Source of the DNA: Bog-756 sp963718405
GTDB lineage: Bacteria; Actinomycetota; Acidimicrobiia; Acidimicrobiales; RAAP-2
Direction: 5' to 3'
Length of the DNA stretch: 64,000 nt
Assembly: GCA_963718405.1 (NCBI GenBank)
Contig: CAVQYZ010000001.1
Location: forward strand, 806,001-870,000
The translations under genes were made by a program, and so were the position numbers. The notes under the pieces were generated by a model that had not been told where the DNA came from, ran no database searches, and was given only the letters and a program-made list of their open reading frames with translations. Positions 1 through 8,233 of this stretch are shown piece after piece. The stretch's first letter is position 1; the number at the start of each line of letters is the position of its first letter.

Positions 1-902
1 AGGCCCTGACCCTCGACGGGGTCATCCTCACCAAGTTGGACGGTGATGCCCGCGGTGGCGCCGCCCTCTCGGTGAAGGAGGTGGTGGGCAAGCCCATCGC
101 CTTCGCCTCCACCGGAGAGAAGCTCGACGACTTCGACCAGTTCCACCCGGACCGGATGGCCGACCGCATCCTGGGCATGGGCGACGTCCTCAGCCTCATC
201 GAGCAGGCCGAGCGCTCCATGGACAAGGACGTGGCCACCAAGGGTGCCGCGGCCATGCTCGAGGGCCGATTCACCCTGGAGGACTTCCTCGAGCAGCTCC
301 AGCAGGTCAAAAAGATGGGCTCGGTCTCGGGCATGCTCTCCCTGCTGCCCGGGATGCCCAAAGACCTGCGTCAGGCGTCGTCAGCGATCGACGACCGCCA
401 GATCGGCCAGATCGAGGCCATCATCCGATCGATGACCCCAACCGAGCGGACCGAGCCGGCCATCATCGACGGAGCCCGCCGGCTGCGCATCGCCAACGGC
501 AGTGGCACCACCACCTCCGACGTCAACGCTCTCCTCAAGCAGTTCAAGGAGATGCAGAAGATGATGAAGGGATTGGGCAAGGGCGGCATGGCCGGGGCCA
601 TGGGTGGCCTGGGCGGCCTGCTGGGTCGTGGAGGCCCGAAGATCTCGCCCAAGGCCATGGCCCAGATGGCCGAGATGGGCTCCGATGCCGACCTGGCGGC
701 CCTCTCTGCCATGGGCGGCGACCCCGGGGCCCTGGGGGCCGGAGGGGCGCCCGGATCGTGGCCCGGGCTCGGTAGCGGGGCACCGGGTGTGGGCGGGGTG
801 GCCTCAGGCGGCGCGGGGGGTGCCTCCCGGGGCTCAACCAAGTCCAAGAAGGGCGGAAAGAAGGGCAAGGGCGGAGGGAGAGTCACCCCGAAGGCCCGCT
901 GA
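1..902 (+). CDS. ffh: Signal recognition particle protein Ffh, 5'-truncated
   Basis: This is the C-terminal part of the SRP GTPase, which binds 4.5S RNA and signal sequences and delivers ribosomes to the membrane through FtsY. The reading frame is already open at the window edge (first full codon at base 3). The end of the GTPase domain is visible as ILTKLDGDARGG, followed by the methionine-rich M domain (MSGMLSLLPGMP and FKEMQKMMKG regions). The tail is an unusually long Gly/Ala-rich stretch ending in Lys/Gly repeats. The N and most of the G domain lie outside the window. It precedes rpsP, a common bacterial arrangement. Confidence 0.95.
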   Translation, partial: ALTLDGVILTKLDGDARGGAALSVKEVVGKPIAFASTGEKLDDFDQFHPDRMADRILGMGDVLSLIEQAERSMDKDVATKGAAAMLEGRFTLEDFLEQLQQVKKMGSVSGMLSLLPGMPKDLRQASSAIDDRQIGQIEAIIRSMTPTERTEPAIIDGARRLRIANGSGTTTSDVNALLKQFKEMQKMMKGLGKGGMAGAMGGLGGLLGRGGPKISPKAMAQMAEMGSDADLAALSAMGGDPGALGAGGAPGSWPGLGSGAPGVGGVASGGAGGASRGSTKSKKGGKKGKGGGRVTPKAR

Positions 903-1134
903 GTCCACCAGGGCTGGATATCGACCGGAACCCGGAGCCGGATGGTGACGCCCGGTCAGGACCGGTGAGGGTGGGTGAGGACCGGTGACGACGGGGGCCT
1001 GGGTCTTGGTGAAATCGGGACGGATTCGGGACGGATTTAGGACGGACAGACCCTTCAATCGGGCCCTGTCCACGGCGGCTCCCCGTTGGTGGGAGACTGT
1101 AGGGCGCTATCAAGAGAATGCAGAGGAGTTCATC

Positions 1135-1422
1135 GTGGCCGTAAAGCTCCGCCTCGTGCGGATCGGGAAGAAGAAGCAGCCGACCTACCGGCTGGTGGCA
1201 GCGGACAGCCGCTCGCCCCGCAATGGTCGGTTCATCGAGATCGTGGGTACCTACGCTCCTCGCGGCAAGTCGCTGGCCGAGCCGGACGCCGTCATGGAGA
1301 TCGACAACGCCAAGGCCGTCAAGTGGCTGTCCCAGGGCGCCACACCCACCGAGCGGGTCGAGAAGCTGTTGAAGAAGTCCGGAGCGCTCGACGAGTTCGC
1401 TACGGCCAAGGCGGCCAAGTGA
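1135..1422 (+). CDS. rpsP: 30S ribosomal protein S16
   Basis: S16 is a small-subunit ribosomal protein required for 30S assembly. The 95-residue product has the family start AVKLRLVRIGKKKQPTYRL and the motif GRFIEIVGTYAPR, and normal length. I chose the GTG at 1135, which has a GAGGAG ribosome-binding site just upstream; the frame is open further upstream, but that part has no S16 similarity. Its stop overlaps the next start as GTGA, so translation is probably coupled to khpA. Confidence 0.97.
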   Translation: MAVKLRLVRIGKKKQPTYRLVAADSRSPRNGRFIEIVGTYAPRGKSLAEPDAVMEIDNAKAVKWLSQGATPTERVEKLLKKSGALDEFATAKAAK

Positions 1423-1754
1423 GCGACGAGCTGGCCCTCGACTCGCCCGAGGACGTCAACACCATCGACGACGACGATCACGAAGACGACGACGCCGGTA
1501 ACCGGGTCTCGGGCGGAACGCCGCTGGCCGTGGTGAGCTACCTGGTCAGCTCCATCACCTCGGAGCCGGACGCCGTGGTCATCAACACCGAGGAGCGCGG
1601 CGACTCCGTCCGCTTCCGCATCCACGTGGCGCCCGACGACATGGGACGGGTCATCGGGCGGCGGGGACGGGTGGCCCAGGCCATCCGCACCGTGGTGGCG
1701 GCTGCCGGGGCCCGTGACGGCGTCCAGACCAGCGTCGACATCGTCGACGACTGA
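1419..1754 (+). CDS. khpA: KH-domain RNA-binding protein KhpA
   Basis: This is a small RNA-binding protein of the KhpA/YlqC family, normally encoded between rpsP and rimM; in other bacteria it acts with KhpB in RNA control of cell growth. The KH motif appears as MGRVIGRRGRVAQAIRTVV near residues 75-95. The first 35 residues form an acidic Asp-rich extension that is longer than usual. It starts at a GTG overlapping the rpsP stop. The role here is inferred from family and position. Confidence 0.9.
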   Translation: MSDELALDSPEDVNTIDDDDHEDDDAGNRVSGGTPLAVVSYLVSSITSEPDAVVINTEERGDSVRFRIHVAPDDMGRVIGRRGRVAQAIRTVVAAAGARDGVQTSVDIVDD

Positions 1755-1793
1755 GCAGCTGAGCGTCTGAGCATCAGCGCATCACCCGACGGT

Positions 1794-2300
1794 TTGGCTG
1801 ACCGCGATACCAACGAGGCCGACTCCGGGCCTCCCTTCCTCCACGTGGGCGAGATCGTGAAGCCCCACGGGCTGCGTGGGGACGTGATCGTCTCCCTGGC
1901 CACGAATCGGACCGAGAGGGTGGCTCCCGGGTCGGTGCTGACCACCGACGATGGTCGGTCGCTGACGGTGCTCCGCTCCTCTACCCACCAGCATCGGTTC
2001 ATCGTCACCTTCGAAGGGCTGTCGGGCATCGACGCCGCCGACGCTCTGCGGGGCACCCGCCTCTTCGCCCCGCCCCTCGACGACCCCGACGCCCTCTGGG
2101 TCCACGACCTCATCGGGGCCCGGGTCGAGGACACCGCGGGCCAGGAGCTGGGCACCGTGGTCAGCGTGGAGGCCAACCCCGCCAGCGACCTGCTGGTCCT
2201 CGACGGGGGCGCCTTGATCCCGCTCCGCTTCGTGGTGGGAAGCGAGCCGGGGGTCCGGGTCACCGTGGAGGTCCCCGACGGCCTCCTCGAGCTGTCCTGA
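1794..2300 (+). CDS. rimM: Ribosome maturation factor RimM
   Basis: RimM binds S19 and helps mature the 30S head. The 168-residue product has the family start HVGEIVKPHGLRGDV, followed by a PRC-barrel half containing DLIGARVED and IPLRFVV. Length is typical. The predicted start is a TTG at 1794; no better start is visible upstream. It sits in the order khpA-rimM-trmD and is probably cotranscribed. Confidence 0.93.
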   Translation: MADRDTNEADSGPPFLHVGEIVKPHGLRGDVIVSLATNRTERVAPGSVLTTDDGRSLTVLRSSTHQHRFIVTFEGLSGIDAADALRGTRLFAPPLDDPDALWVHDLIGARVEDTAGQELGTVVSVEANPASDLLVLDGGALIPLRFVVGSEPGVRVTVEVPDGLLELS

Positions 2301-2345
2301 CCAGGCGTGTCGATGGCTGAGAGGTCGGCTACTGGCCCTGACGGC

Positions 2346-2408
2346 GGCTCCACTGGGCCTGCCGGGGGCTCCACCGGGCCTGACGGCGGCTCCACTGGGC
2401 CTGCCGGG
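2346..2408 (+). repeat. 21-bp tandem repeat before trmD
   Basis: Three consecutive 21-bp units of the type GGCTCCACTGGGCCTGCCGG lie between rimM and trmD, with a degenerate unit just upstream (2328-2345). The unit length is a multiple of three and the tract is open in the trmD frame, where it would encode a collagen-like seven-residue repeat (GSTGPAG, GSTGPDG). Whether it is translated depends on which trmD start is used. Confidence 0.9.
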
Positions 2409-2417
2409 GCGACGTCG

Positions 2418-3197
2418 ATGCGCACGATCCGAATCGATGTGTTCACGTTGTTCCCCGACGTCATCGAGCACTACGCCGATGCCTCCATCCTGGGTCGGGC
2501 CCGGGTGCGCGGCCACCTGGACCTGCGCACCCACGACGTCCGGGACGCCGCCCCGGGCCCCCACCGCTCGGTGGACGACGCCCCCTTCGGTGGTGGGGCC
2601 GGAATGGTCATCGGCCCCGAACCGGTGTTCGGGGCGGTGGAGGAGGTGGCCGGATCCGCCGACGGCCTGCCCCGGCCCCTGGTCCTCCTGTCCCCGTCGG
2701 GGCGGCGGTTCGATCAACAGGTGGCCAAGGAGTACGCCGACCTCCCTACGGGGTTCTCCCTGCTCTGCGGGCGCTACGAGGGCGTCGACCAACGGGTCTC
2801 GGACCACCTGGTCGACGACGAGCTCTCGGTGGGGGACTTCGTCCTGGCCGGGGGGGAGCTGGCGGCCCTGGTGGTGGTGGAGTCGGTGGTGAGACTGGTT
2901 CCCGGGGTGCTGGGGAATGACGAGTCGGCCGGGGATGAGAGCTTCTCCACCGGCCTCCTCGAGTATCCCCACTACACCCGTCCGGCCCGGTTTCGGGAGT
3001 GGGAGGTGCCCGAGACCCTGTTGTCCGGGGATCATGCCCGGGTGGACCGCTGGCGCCGGGCCCAGGCCCTGGTGCGCACCCTCGAGCGCCGTCCCGACCT
3101 CATCGCCGGCCGGGGCGGCCTCACCGAAGAGGAGGTCAAGCTCCTGGCCGACCACGGTGAGGTGCGCCTACTCCGCGAACACGGCTACGATTGGTGA
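2418..3197 (+). CDS. trmD: tRNA (guanine-N1)-methyltransferase TrmD
   Basis: TrmD methylates G37 of tRNAs using S-adenosylmethionine, preventing +1 frameshifting. The trefoil-knot motifs are present: GGGAGMVIGPEP, LLCGRYEGVDQRV and SVGDFVLAGGE, then LLEYPHYTRP. The ATG at 2418 gives the canonical beginning RIDVFTLFPD. The frame stays open upstream to a GTG at 2307, which would add about 37 residues of Gly/Ser/Thr/Pro repeat. I prefer the shorter protein. Confidence 0.95.
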   Translation: MRTIRIDVFTLFPDVIEHYADASILGRARVRGHLDLRTHDVRDAAPGPHRSVDDAPFGGGAGMVIGPEPVFGAVEEVAGSADGLPRPLVLLSPSGRRFDQQVAKEYADLPTGFSLLCGRYEGVDQRVSDHLVDDELSVGDFVLAGGELAALVVVESVVRLVPGVLGNDESAGDESFSTGLLEYPHYTRPARFREWEVPETLLSGDHARVDRWRRAQALVRTLERRPDLIAGRGGLTEEEVKLLADHGEVRLLREHGYDW

Positions 3198-3363
3198 GCC
3201 TCGTGGAGACCAGTTCGACTGGTACTCGCAGCGGAGGCCCAGTTGGACCACGACTTCTCGCGAAATCTCTATGGGCTTTTGATCAGCCTCGATTCGCGGT
3301 GGGAACGGTTGACCGGGCATCCGACGGGGGAGAGTTCGAACGATCCGTAGAAAGACGCGCCCA

Positions 3364-3717
3364 ATGAACCCCACTGACATCATCGACCGTGACAGCCTGC
3401 GGGACGACGTTCCCGACTTCCGGCCCGGGGACACCGTCAAAGTCCACGTACGGGTGGTCGAGGGCACCAGGGAGCGGGTCCAGGTGTTCCAGGGCGCGGT
3501 GGTCAAGCGCCAGGGGACCGGCGCCCGCGAGACCTTCACCGTCCGCAAGGTCAGCTTCGGCGTGGGGGTCGAGCGGACCTTCCCGGTCCACTCTCCGGTC
3601 ATCGATCACACCGAAGTGGTGTCGTTGGGTGACGTGCGCCGGGCCAAGCTGTACTACCTCCGTGACCGGCACGGTAAGGCGGCCAAGATCAAGGAGCGGC
3701 GGACTGCCCGCCCTTGA
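3364..3717 (+). CDS. rplS: 50S ribosomal protein L19
   Basis: L19 sits at the 30S-50S interface. The 117-residue product carries DFRPGDTVKVHVRVVEG, RVQVFQGAVV and the C-terminal RRAKLYYLRDRHGKAAKIKER of the family, at normal length. A gap of about 165 bp after trmD may hold its own promoter or leader; I see no recognisable L19 leader in it. Signal peptidase (lepB) and RNase HII (rnhB), frequent downstream neighbours in actinobacteria, are missing here. Confidence 0.96.
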   Translation: MNPTDIIDRDSLRDDVPDFRPGDTVKVHVRVVEGTRERVQVFQGAVVKRQGTGARETFTVRKVSFGVGVERTFPVHSPVIDHTEVVSLGDVRRAKLYYLRDRHGKAAKIKERRTARP

Positions 3718-3851
3718 AGCGGCTCGGGTGGGTCGACGCGTCGGTCACGTCGCGTTCTCTCTGCGGGGCCGTGCCACACCATGGGATCTGACCGGGCCGG
3801 TGCCGTGGTAGCCGATGTCTGGACGATCGGTGGAGCGGTAGTGGCGGTCCG

Positions 3852-4145
3852 ATGAGCGAAGAGGACCTCGAGCGGTACGAGTCGGAGATCGAGCTGGCCC
3901 TGGTGCAGGAGTACCGGGCCGTCCTCCCGTTGTTCGCCTACGTGGTGGAGACCGAGCGGCGTTTCTACCTGGCCAACCAGGTCGATGTGACCGTCCGCTC
4001 CGACTCCACGCCGGCGTGCGTCGAGGTGGAGCTCACCGATGCCTGGGTGTGGGACATGTACCGGCCTGCCCGGTTCGTCCCCTCGGTCCGGATCCTGACC
4101 TTCCGGGACGTCAACATCGAGCGGCTCCCCGAAAAGGACCTGTGA
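3852..4145 (+). CDS. DUF2469 family protein
   Basis: A 97-residue protein of the conserved actinobacterial DUF2469 family, usually encoded just before yraN. It starts MSEEDLERYESEIELALVQE and ends in a VRILTFRDVNIERLP stretch. No catalytic motif, signal peptide or membrane segment is visible. The function is unknown; the family assignment comes from sequence resemblance and gene order. Confidence 0.88.
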   Translation: MSEEDLERYESEIELALVQEYRAVLPLFAYVVETERRFYLANQVDVTVRSDSTPACVEVELTDAWVWDMYRPARFVPSVRILTFRDVNIERLPEKDL

Positions 4146-4187
4146 CCGGGGGTCCACCGGAGCGAGCCCCTGCCACTCCTTCGCCCG

Positions 4188-4670
4188 GTGAGCCCAGACC
4201 TCGTCAGGGTGGGCCTCGTGGCCGGGGCCGGAGGCGGGGCCGGGGTCGGGGCCCCCGGGGCAGCTGGGGTCAGTGGCGGCGCCGGAGCTGGCGCTGGCGC
4301 CGGTGGCACCTCCGGGTCCGATCACCGCCGGGCCCTGGGGGCCAAGGGCGAGTCCCTGGCTGCCCAGTGGTACGAGGACAACGGGTACGAGATCCTCGAC
4401 CGGAACTGGCGCCGCCGAGAAGGCGAGGTCGATCTCATTGTCCGCCGCCAGAAGACTGTCGTGTTCTGCGAGGTCAAGACCAGGTCGAGTGACCGGTTCG
4501 GCTCGGGCGCCGAATCGGTGCTGGAAGCCAAACAGCGGAGAATCAGGCGACTGGCGGCCCGCTGGCTCTCCGAGCTGACCCCGGCCTCGGGCCGGGCCCG
4601 GGTGGAGGTCCGCTTCGATGTGGTGTCGGTGACCTCCGGCCGGGTCGAAGTCATCGAGGATGCCTTCTGA
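4188..4670 (+). CDS. yraN: UPF0102 (YraN) endonuclease-like protein
   Basis: YraN proteins have a Holliday-resolvase-like PD-(D/E)XK fold of uncertain role. The core is complete: LGAKGESLAAQWYEDNGYEI, REGEVDLIV and VVFCEVKTRS, with the Glu-Asp-Glu-X-Lys residues expected of the fold. The first 45 residues are an unusual Gly/Ala-rich low-complexity extension; the family normally begins near RRALGAKGE, so the real start may be further downstream than the GTG used here. It lies directly before comM, a widespread order. Confidence 0.88.
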   Translation: MSPDLVRVGLVAGAGGGAGVGAPGAAGVSGGAGAGAGAGGTSGSDHRRALGAKGESLAAQWYEDNGYEILDRNWRRREGEVDLIVRRQKTVVFCEVKTRSSDRFGSGAESVLEAKQRRIRRLAARWLSELTPASGRARVEVRFDVVSVTSGRVEVIEDAF

Positions 4671-4850
4671 CCCCCCGGATTGCCATCCCTCGAGTCGGAT
4701 GACTCCTGGGGGCGGTGTGACACCCTCGACATAGTCTGCTGCCGGTGCTTCGAGTGGCGCATGCACCGTCTGGCCGAGCCGCTCCTCAATCAGCGTTCCC
4801 CGTTCTGCCGCCTGTCGGCGGTACGGGCGACTGTGTCGATCGGAGGCGCT

Positions 4851-5980
4851 GTGATCGCCGCCATTCCCTCTGCTGTGCTCATCGGTGTCGACGGACACCG
4901 GATATTCGTCGAGGTACATGTTTCGAACGGGCTACCGGGCTTCACGGTGGTGGGGCTGCCCGATGCCGCCGTGCGCGAGTCCCGCGACCGGGTCAGGGCC
5001 GCCCTGCTGTCCAGCGGTCTCTCGTGGCCATTGCGACGCGTGACGGTCAACTTGGCGCCATCCGGAATCCGAAAGAGCGGAGCCGGACTGGACCTCCCTA
5101 TCGCCGTCGGCCTGTTGGTAGCTTCAGGAGAGTTGGATCCGGAGCAAGTCCGATCGATGGCCTTCGTGGGCGAGCTCGGGCTTGACGGCTCGCTCCGCGG
5201 GGTGCCCGGCATGGTGGTCCTCGCCGAAGCGCTCTGTCGCTACCAGCTGCTCGTGCCGACAGAGAGCGCCAGAGAGGCTGCGCTGGCTAGGGCCGAAATC
5301 GGGACCGCACCCGACGTTGAGTCCGGGGCTCACGGCGGGCCTCGGGCGGATGCCGGGCCTCGGGCGGATGCCGGGAGCGGGGCCGATGTTGGGAGCGGGT
5401 CGGATGTCGGGCCTGGGTCGGATGTCGGGCGCGGGCCAAGGGCGGCAGCGAATGTCGGGAAGGACAGCGGAAACGGGGTGCGCACAGCCCCCACTCTGGG
5501 CATCCTGGTCGACAGGCTCGCGGGCCGGAGGCCGTGGATCGATCCTGACGGAGATGCCAGTACTTCTGGAGACCGCGGCACCGACGGGCACGAAGGTCAG
5601 GCCTACCGGGCGTCCCCGATTAGGGGAGTGGATGGCACCGCAGTCGGCGGAGGTCTCGATCTGGCTGATATCCGGGGTCAGCGCTTCGCCCGCCGGGCCT
5701 TGGAAGTGGCTGCGGCCGGTGGCCACCACCTGTTGATGGTGGGGCCGCCTGGCTCAGGAAAGACCATGCTGGCTGCCCGCCTGCCAGACTTGCTTCCTCG
5801 GCTCGACCGGGACACGGCCCTGGAGGCCACCCGGATCCACTCGGTCGCCGGTCTATCGCTGCCCGCTAGTGGCCTGATCGAGCGCCCGCCGTTCCGTGCC
5901 CCTCATCACGGCACGTCAGCCGTGGCCATGATCGGCGGGGGAACGGCCTGGATGCGGCCGGGTGAGATCAGCCTGGCGCA
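4851..5980 (+). pseudogene. comM: comM, 5' part, interrupted by the island
   Basis: ComM is a Mg-chelatase-like AAA+ helicase that promotes branch migration during natural transformation. This part carries the N-terminal Lon-protease-like domain (GLPGFTVVGLPDAAVRESRDR) and the Walker A loop (MVGPPGSGKTML), and stops after RPGEISLAH, just before the Walker B strand. I start it at the GTG at 4851 behind a GGAGG site. Between the two domains (5336-5640) sits a non-conserved Gly/Asp repeat linker. Removing the island (5981-11935) rejoins this piece in frame with 11936-12569 to give 588 codons including the stop. Confidence 0.93.
5336..5437 (+). repeat. 18-bp tandem repeat inside comM
   Basis: Five full 18-bp units and a partial sixth, of the form CGGGCCTCGGGCGGATGC, begin at 5336. 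The first two are identical and the later ones drift. They are in frame and encode six-residue units such as GPRADA, GSGADV and GPGSDV, in a linker that ordinary ComM proteins lack. Confidence 0.9.
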
Positions 5981-6000
5981 TACAAGCATTCGCCAATGTC
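5961..6000. other. Left attachment junction (attL-like)
   Basis: The comM sequence GGTGAGATCAGCCTGGCGCA runs directly into non-comM sequence TACAAGCATTCGCC. The presumed crossover dinucleotide CA is at 5979-5980. The left arm is comM coding sequence; the right arm is island. Confidence 0.75.
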
Positions 6001-6086
6001 ACCTGGAAGTGAGTACCCTCCAACGGCAATTCCGGGCGCCCCAGTTCTGTGGTTACACGGGTGATCGGTACCGATGCGAAGTGGTG

Positions 6087-6101
6087 TTGTGCCTTGCACA
6101 A
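6087..6101. promoter_or_regulatory. Palindromic operator upstream of the first TA module
   Basis: The perfect inverted repeat TTGTGC-CTT-GCACAA lies 21 bp before the toxin start at 6123. A second small symmetry, TGTCTGACA, follows closer to the start codon. Its position fits autorepression by the downstream ribbon-helix-helix antitoxin; binding is inferred from position and symmetry. Confidence 0.6.
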
Positions 6102-6122
6102 AATGTTTATGTCTGACACAAT

Positions 6123-6371
6123 ATGAGAGTGAAGCCGGTCCGGTTCACTCGGGGATCCCGCAAACACCGAGTCGGCAGAAAGTCCGCCTACCACGTGATC
6201 TCCACGACCGATGCCACCGTCACCACTGATCCGGATACAGGAGCAACCGTGCTCAGCTGGGTTGCTGACGATGAACGCGGTCGGGAACTCGAGATCGTGG
6301 CGATCGAGAAACCTGACTGCTATCTGGTCATCCACGTGATGCCCATGCACTACCGAAAGAAGGGTCGATGA
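6123..6371 (+). CDS. Putative toxin of a toxin-antitoxin pair
   Basis: An 82-residue basic protein rich in beta-type residues (SAYHVISTTDATVTTD, ELEIVAIEKPDCYLVIHVMP), ending in a basic HYRKKGR. Its size, toxin-first order and ATGA overlap with an RHH antitoxin gene fit a type II toxin, perhaps of the RelE/BrnT-like fold, but I do not recognise its family firmly. It could also begin at the GTG at 6129. A palindromic operator sits just upstream. Confidence 0.55.
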   Translation: MRVKPVRFTRGSRKHRVGRKSAYHVISTTDATVTTDPDTGATVLSWVADDERGRELEIVAIEKPDCYLVIHVMPMHYRKKGR

Positions 6372-6676
6372 CACGTCGCAAGATCAAGCCCGGAGCGATT
6401 GGGACCGACGTCGATCTCGGCGCCGAGGAGGTCTACCTGGCCGATGGGAAGCGCCTGACCGAACAGGTCGCCGAGGAAATGGCGGAACGTGCTCTCGCCC
6501 GCCACCGAGGTCGGCCATCTGTGACGGGTGGGAACGCACGAACTCCCAGTCTCACGGTCCGTGTGCCACCGGAGACCAGAACGGCGCTGGAGGAACTGGC
6601 CAGGGCGCAGGGTAAGCGTTTGGCTGACGTGAGTCGTGAGGCCTTGGACGAATACGTCTCTCGCCACGCCAGTTGA
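6368..6676 (+). CDS. Ribbon-helix-helix antitoxin
   Basis: A 102-residue protein whose C-terminal third is a CopG/Arc-type ribbon-helix-helix: a short strand SLTVRVPPETRTALEELA followed by helix ADVSREALDEYV. The N-terminal part probably holds the toxin-neutralising segment (EEVYLADGKRLTEQVAEEMA). Its ATG overlaps the toxin stop as ATGA. It likely neutralises the protein encoded at 6123 and represses the operon through the palindrome at 6087. Confidence 0.75.
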   Translation: MTRRKIKPGAIGTDVDLGAEEVYLADGKRLTEQVAEEMAERALARHRGRPSVTGGNARTPSLTVRVPPETRTALEELARAQGKRLADVSREALDEYVSRHAS

Positions 6677-6692
6677 AGTGGGCTGACGTCGG

Positions 6693-7301
6693 ATGGCAGC
6701 GGATACGTGCGAAGACTGCGGTGAGGTTGATCCCCGGACGTCGTTGGGAGGGGTATTGCTCTGTGACCGCTGCACGGACAGGCGGATCGCCACCCTAACG
6801 GGACATCCTGAACTCCCTGACCCTCCTCCACCGCTCGAGCTCATGAGCAGCGATGGCCGGCGTCACGTCCTGACGTTCCGAATCTGGCGAGCACCGACCG
6901 GAATCGAAGTGGAACTCGAGGAAGCCGGGGTTCCGATCGGTGAGGGATATCACTTCGCCGTGTTGGGTTCCCACGACGCCAACATCGATGAACTCGTAGC
7001 TGGCGTCCAGACTCAGGCGAAGGCCGAAGTATCTCGCCAGTACCTCGAACCTAACCCGCACCGCTCGGGATGGATCGTCCGTGACGACGAGGTGGCCGGG
7101 CGGTTGATCTACAGCGAGGACAGTGGAACTGCCGGGCCCTATGACGTGGTCGTCGATGGTCGCACGTTGACCTGGAAGGAATTTGGAGAGGCCCTTGAGT
7201 CATACGAGGGCTGGCGCTTCCGAATGGTGATCGAGGATCGATGTGTCGACCTCCGTCCCGACGCAGATGTAGTTCACTTCCCCCACCCGGACATCGATTG
7301 A
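6693..7301 (+). CDS. Hypothetical protein with N-terminal zinc ribbon
   Basis: A 202-residue protein not assigned to a named family. Residues 6-28 contain CEDC and CDRC pairs about 15 residues apart, expected to bind one zinc. The rest is acidic and mixed alpha/beta (TFRIWRAPTGIEVELEEAG; DGRTLTWKEFGEALESYEGW), with no signal peptide or membrane segment. It lies 16 bp after the antitoxin, so may share its operon, and is followed by a large hairpin repeat. Confidence 0.7.
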   Translation: MAADTCEDCGEVDPRTSLGGVLLCDRCTDRRIATLTGHPELPDPPPPLELMSSDGRRHVLTFRIWRAPTGIEVELEEAGVPIGEGYHFAVLGSHDANIDELVAGVQTQAKAEVSRQYLEPNPHRSGWIVRDDEVAGRLIYSEDSGTAGPYDVVVDGRTLTWKEFGEALESYEGWRFRMVIEDRCVDLRPDADVVHFPHPDID

Positions 7302-7335
7302 GTGCTACAGAGACACCTTCGCTCGAAGTGAGAAC

Positions 7336-7406
7336 AAGGGTGCCCCCGACCGCCGGGTCGATGGCGCTTATCGCCTGCCCTCGACCGGTACTTTGATGGC
7401 ACCCTT
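7336..7406. repeat. Nested hairpin repeat (copy A)
   Basis: A 71-nt nested inverted repeat 34 bp after the preceding stop: outer arms AAGGGTGCC/GGCACCCTT (7336-7344 and 7398-7406), middle arms GGTCGA/TCGACC, and an inner GGCG/CGCC closing a CTTAT loop. The segment TGGCGCTTATCG resembles sequence in copies B and D. It may be a terminator or an attC-like or other recombination hairpin. Confidence 0.7.
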
Positions 7407-7483
7407 CTGGCACACCTCGGCCCGTGGCCGACTCGCCAGGCGGGAATGCGACTTCTACAAGGCCTGGGTGATACAACCATCCG

Positions 7484-8074
7484 ATGGAAGATGTAGAGGT
7501 TCTCTGGCTCACCGAAGCCGATCAGATCGCACAGGCGGTAGGCGTGGCCGCTCGGTCGTTGCGGGACGGACCAGACTCGATGGCTGTCTCAGACGATCCG
7601 CTCATGCGCCTGGAGATGCTCTACAGCACGTTCACAGGCTCTCTGGATGGTGCCAGGGTTGCTGGGGTCCGACGGGGAGATTGCGTACTTGGTATTGCTT
7701 CCGCTGTCGAGCCCGGCCACTGCGTAGGAGCGAGACTGCCACCAGAGATCAGAACGCTGGACGCTCCATCGAAGGATTCCACCGACGCTGACCGCTTTTT
7801 GCACTTTGGATCGACCCTCGCTGCTCACGACCTGGATGAGCCGCACTGGCACGTCGGACCCGTCGGGGTAGAACCGGGTTTTCAGTCGATGGGAATGGGG
7901 CGTGCGGCGATGAGGCTGTTGTGCGAGGAGTTCGACGAGCACCGCAGAATCTCATGGCTCGAGACGGCCAAGCCGGAGAACGTGCGGTTCTACATCGGCC
8001 TCGGATTTGAGGTCGTTGAAGAATCGCCGATGCTGACGGCCCACCTGTGGTTCATGCGCCGAGAGCCTCAGTGA
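7484..8074 (+). CDS. GNAT family N-acetyltransferase
   Basis: A 196-residue GNAT enzyme, which would transfer acetyl from acetyl-CoA to an amine. The acetyl-CoA-binding motif A is VGPVGVEPGFQSMGMGRAAM near residues 125-145, followed by the family C-terminal pattern LETAKPENVRFYIGLGFEV. The substrate cannot be told. It is island cargo, preceded and followed by intergenic hairpin repeats, and runs in the same direction as the genes around it. Confidence 0.85.
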   Translation: MEDVEVLWLTEADQIAQAVGVAARSLRDGPDSMAVSDDPLMRLEMLYSTFTGSLDGARVAGVRRGDCVLGIASAVEPGHCVGARLPPEIRTLDAPSKDSTDADRFLHFGSTLAAHDLDEPHWHVGPVGVEPGFQSMGMGRAAMRLLCEEFDEHRRISWLETAKPENVRFYIGLGFEVVEESPMLTAHLWFMRREPQ

Positions 8075-8100
8075 TTGTCATGCGATTCGTTCGGGTCGAA

Positions 8101-8146
8101 AGCCGGGTGCCCCTGACCACCGGCTTGGCGGCGGTTATCGAGCCGG
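8101..8146. repeat. Intergenic hairpin repeat (copy B)
   Basis: A degenerate repeat about 30 bp after the GNAT stop. It contains GGTGCCCCTGACCACCGGCT and GGCTTGGCGGCGGTTATCGA. CCGGCT (8120-8125) pairs with AGCCGG (8141-8146) around a 15-nt loop; another AGCCGG at 8101 allows an alternative hairpin. The second half matches copy D at 52.5 kb almost exactly. Confidence 0.65.
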
Positions 8147-8233
8147 GCTGAGCGGCTCATCCGAGTCAGTCTGGGAAGGGTCCAGTGAGAATCTCGATGG
8201 CTGTCGCTCATTGACTATTGCTACCGTTTCGAC

